This document shows positions 61,113 through 64,000 of a stretch of 64,000 nucleotides of DNA, in pieces. The notes beneath the pieces were generated by a model. The model searched no databases and was not told the origin of the DNA. It saw nothing but the letters and a program-made list of their open reading frames with translations. Position numbers and translations under genes: made by a program. Each line of letters opens with the position of its first letter. Position 1 is the first letter of the stretch. Source of the DNA: Pyrus communis (lineage: Eukaryota > Streptophyta > Magnoliopsida > Rosales > Rosaceae); assembly GCF_963583255.1 (NCBI RefSeq), contig NC_084809.1, forward strand, positions 1,245,001 to 1,309,000. Reading direction: 5' to 3'.

Positions 61113-61655
61113 GAACATTTTATCCACCTTTTGTATATTCATCACTTGTTCATCTCTTCTTGTTATAATAATCCTACTACCCGGACCAAGCGATTCATGT
61201 TCTATCGCCAATTCTTCTAATTGGTATGCATCATCTATGTCATCAACTAGGACAAGTACCTTTATGCTTCCAAGTCTTTTCTCTATCTCCTTGGTCCCTT
61301 CGTCAACATTGCTTACCTTGATGTCAAGTTGTTTCAAAATATCTCGAAGAAGTTGTTCTTGCACAACATCCATATTTTTCTTTTTACTCCTCACCTCTTC
61401 AAGTTAACATTGACCATTGAAACTATGCTGATATTTGTTACAAATGGCTCTCGCAAACGTTGTTTTACCTATACCACCCATACCAGATTTTCCAATTATT
61501 TGAACATTAAATGAACCTCCAACATCTAAGTGTTGAGTATTGAAGTCTTGCACGTGAAAAGCTATTCCAATTGAGTGCTTGGCTTCTTTTAAGTCTATGG
61601 TTTTCAGTAGTCCTCATATGTCTTCAATAATTTTTTTGATAGACAATCCTTCACG
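61110..61655 (-). pseudogene. NB-ARC exon fragment
   Basis: The 5' half of an NB-ARC exon. It includes a P-loop (GMGGIGKTT-type, with ENLVFPA changes and a broken frame around 61400-61500), then EQLLRDILKQLDIKVSN, EGTKEIEKRLGSIKVLVLVD and GSRIIITRRDEQVM to about IQKVDKM. There it runs directly into the FAR1/MULE fragment. The exon's 5' border at about 61655 is joined to C-JID sequence rather than to an intron. A disabled relic. Confidence 0.8.
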
Positions 61656-61975
61656 TCTGTTTGAAAGACTTCCCAGCCAAAGATAATCTTCATGGGAATC
61701 AGTGTGGCATCCGTTCACCAGATGGAAAAATAAGTTCGTTGGGTATGATTAACCACATCAATGCATAGAGACCCACTACATTGGGAGTGGTACGAAGAAT
61801 AAATGATGCACATGGCCAACCCTCCTATATAATCAATTCCTGGCGGCACATCAAATTTGACATTTTAATCCTCTCTCACGACATAGGTTAACCATTAAGG
61901 AATAACATTTCAAGAACGACGACAAATTCCACAAATACATTCCCCACGTTCCATTTATATAACATGGCGTGCAAA
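61656..61975 (-). pseudogene. C-JID fragment joined to the NB-ARC relic
   Basis: Minus-strand remains of the post-LRR exon (IPEWLTYVVRED-like start, VPPGIDYIGGLAMCI-type middle, ending near the SNKKL position). It has a stop within the first codons (TAA near 61866) and a small deletion. It stands upstream of the NB-ARC piece, opposite to normal domain order, so the two were joined by rearrangement. Confidence 0.7.
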
Positions 61976-61994
61976 GTTTGTGTAAGCAACAATA

Positions 61995-61995
<1 letters not shown>

Positions 61996-62036
<41 letters not shown>
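61996..62036. repeat. (GA)n microsatellite
   Basis: About 20 GA units at the place where the C-JID intron of a TNL would lie. Sequence beyond it is the downstream module, so the repeat marks a join. Confidence 0.9.
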
Positions 62037-62039
<3 letters not shown>

Positions 62040-62041
<2 letters not shown>

Positions 62042-62491
62042 ATTAACGGATATAATCGAAGTGCCACATGAGATTGAGTTTGAGAACCAGAATAAGAAAA
62101 AAAGAAAACTATTCTAGAATGAAGGTAAAATTCGTGACAACAATGCCATATCTGAAAAATAGTTCAAGCAAATTAAGATATTAGCACAGAGCCATTTATC
62201 TCATTTATTGAACAAACGATGAGGACAACAATGTCGTTTTCTCCCTTTCGAAATTCATAAACAACAAAATTGAGATTTCTTTCACAAAAATTACCATAAA
62301 TTTTGACAAAATCGACGGTAGAATTGTAAGTCCAGTAGGCAAATCGAAAACAATCATAGGAGCTTAGAAAATACCACATCAACATTTACCAAGCAGTCTC
62401 ATAAGAAATCCCAATCAAGATAAAACCATTCAACAGTTTATTAGATTTCTCCTTTCATATAAGAGCATGGTTCGGAGGATTAGAGTGCGTT
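62040..62491 (-). repeat. Fifth copy of the array's downstream module
   Basis: Close match to 35550-36000 and 39100-39560 (gttcaagcagattaagat, tagcaagcagtctcataaga and flanking words). It directly follows the stop of the Suc_Fer copy below and is probably its 3' UTR and flank. Confidence 0.75.
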
Positions 62492-63711
62492 TCAGCCTGA
62501 CCTTCTATAAAAGCTATAAGCCACAGCCACTATTGCCACTGCTCCAACCACGGCAGCAGCTGCGAGAACATCGCTTTGCTCCCAGTTCCTGATCAAGCTT
62601 GACAGCTTCCCTAAGGAATCCATCCTGGCACACGCCTCTGTGGTTTCTTTCAGCTTCTTTTCCTCACTTCCACCGTTCTCCTCCAAACTTACTTCTTTGT
62701 AGCATGTAAATCCATCACTATTAGCACACTGGCAACAGCCTGAAAAGTTCTCATTATTGTCAATCTGATTGCCCCTTTCTTGGTGAATCTGATTGCCATT
62801 TTCTTGTGGCTTGTCCTCGATTTTCTTTTTTTTTTCTCCATTTGGAAGCTCCCAGTCATTAATTTCTTCAGCTTCATCAGAAGATGCTCCCATTTGGCCC
62901 CTGTAAGGAATAAATTTGAATTTCGTGTTCAGCTATTTAAAGATTCAACTCTAAGTTTCGTCAATAGTAATTGAGTAAGAACATGTATGATCAAGCTTAA
63001 TAAACAAATCACAACAACAGTACAAATCAGAAACATATACAGGGTAATGCAGTTATATCCAGTTCTTTTGTGCTTTCTCCACAAAAGTTCCTCCATGTTA
63101 ATGCAACTCTATATCAATTAATCTATCATACAAGACTAGACATAATCAGCAATTGAAAAATATGACAACACAAGCTTCTGTCCAGTGAAATTTTCATCCA
63201 AGGACTGTAGGCAAAACCAAAAACGTACAAACCTCCAATGTCGTTCTATAATCTCTCCCTTCCCAATATGCTCATCAAGCAATTCCGGCACATAACCAGG
63301 ACTGACGAATGGATACCTGCAATTAATAATACATAATATTCAAACTCCTTCATCGATCCCAATACGATAAATTTTAATTTGTTATGATCCGGATATTACC
63401 AATGGTATGTCATGCTCCCATCTGGGTCGTAGTTCGTGAATATTCCAGCATAGTTGTGGCCTTCAAGGTGAAAGCAAGCAGTAACAAATACCTGATTCGT
63501 CAATCCTCGCAGCTCAAACTCCTCTTTCAACTTATCAATGCGAACACGTGCACTATCACAATTCCATTCCTCTCGACTCATATGTGTGTATACAAATATA
63601 AGGGCAAATACATGGGGGCCAGTCAACGGCTCTTGCACTCCCGAAGCCCATGGTCTGTCATTCACAAGGACATCATCAACAAAGCTGTCCACATCCGACT
63701 CTTTCAAGCCC
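62492..63711 (-). CDS. Sucrase/ferredoxin-like gene, 3' exons, running off the window
   Basis: Three in-phase exons corresponding to the last three of the fusion gene: 63400-63711 (GLKESDVDSFVDDVLVN to YHW), about 63233-63316 (VPELLDEHIGKG), and 62492 to about 62900. The last exon is complete: an acidic/Gln-rich linker, GCCQCANSDGFTCYKE, a helical segment, then a C-terminal anchor (VLAAAAVVGAVAIVAVAYSF) and YRRSG. The CX8C site is lost (Tyr and Asn in place of the two Cys), while HxxxH (HLEGH) and Asn-Tyr-Ala-Gly remain. The AIM32 group are thioredoxin-fold 2Fe-2S proteins, so cluster binding is doubtful here. The 5' exons lie beyond 64000, and whether they belong to a TNL fusion or a stand-alone gene cannot be told. 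The flank 63780-64000 matches the intron of the intact fusion gene. Confidence 0.75.
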
Positions 63712-64000
63712 CTTTGATCAAGAAACAAAAACAACCCCAGAATCATAAAAAAGGATTTACAGGAAACAATAACCTAACACTCTTTAATTCCTTGTAAGAC
63801 AAGGAATTAGTCGTAAACTGAGTCATTAAATTCAATTTCGAACTAATTTAAGAAGCTAACACATATTTAATTATCTATTTAGTTCAGTACATTCAGCACA
63901 ATCTCGTAATCAAAAGAGAAGTCGAAACAGAAATTACTTTAGTCTAAACTAGGAAAATAAATTACACTACTCATGTTGGTTATTGAATGGGCCCTCGATT
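63712..64000 (-). other. Intron of the right-edge Suc_Fer copy
   Basis: Aligns with 40738-40920, the start of intron 6 of the intact fusion gene (aaggaattagtc, aagctaacacatat, gttggttat-gaatggg). No exon lies within it. Confidence 0.6.

Noticed and set aside
1..64000. CRISPR arrays, operons, bacterial elements
   Set aside because: The window is plant nuclear DNA. The tandem repeats present are microsatellites or short duplications without spacer structure.

Overview
This is nuclear DNA of a flowering plant. The evidence is intron-rich genes with canonical GT/AG borders, plant-only families (NAC factor, GT17, CRM-domain splicing factor, golgin candidate 6), a plant tRNA-Asp, a Cassandra-type solo LTR carrying a 5S rRNA-like core, and several short inverted-repeat transposons. 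TIR-type NLR genes point to a eudicot. The repeat types suggest Rosaceae (apple/pear group), but that is an inference from memory. All functional names come from reading the translations; nothing was searched. Layout: 1-4.6 kb is gene-poor and repeat-bearing. 4.6-10.4 kb (minus) is GC6/MAG4, a p115-type vesicle tether. 10.4-17.4 kb is gene-poor with at least two MITEs. 17.8-19.8 kb (plus) is a GT17 N-acetylglucosaminyltransferase-like gene. 22.2-25.3 kb (minus) is a single-CRM-domain gene resembling CFM9. 26.2-29.0 kb (minus) is a SOG1-clade NAC gene. 29.5 kb (plus) is tRNA-Asp(GUC). 30.1-32.1 kb (minus) is an ATN1-like protein kinase. As I recall the Arabidopsis map, GC6, a GT17 gene, CFM9, ATN1 and a sucrase/ferredoxin-like gene are consecutive (At3g27530 to At3g27570), so the left half is a conserved block with the NAC gene and the tRNA between members. 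From about 35 kb to the right edge lies a disrupted tandem array of TIR-NB-ARC-LRR (TNL) genes interleaved with copies of a sucrase/ferredoxin-like (Suc_Fer, AIM32-like) gene, the next member of that block. The central observation is an apparently intact nine-exon gene at 39757-47346 (minus) whose reading frame runs from TIR through NB-ARC, LRR and the post-LRR C-JID domain, within one exon, into a Suc_Fer domain, about 1,244 residues in all. All splice phases agree. The domain keeps its HxxxH motif but has one Cys of the CX8C pair changed to His, has lost the normal tail anchor, and ends in Cys-Ile-Val-Cys. This looks like an NLR with an integrated domain captured from its own neighbour. A second copy (48.3-53.1 kb) has the same fusion exon but is disabled by two frameshifts, a stop codon and a 3' deletion. 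Further degenerate TNL and Suc_Fer pieces, an armadillo-repeat gene fragment, a FAR1/MULE-like fragment and a MITE fill 53-62 kb. At 62.5-63.7 kb the 3' half of another Suc_Fer copy, with open frames and a tail anchor, runs off the right edge.
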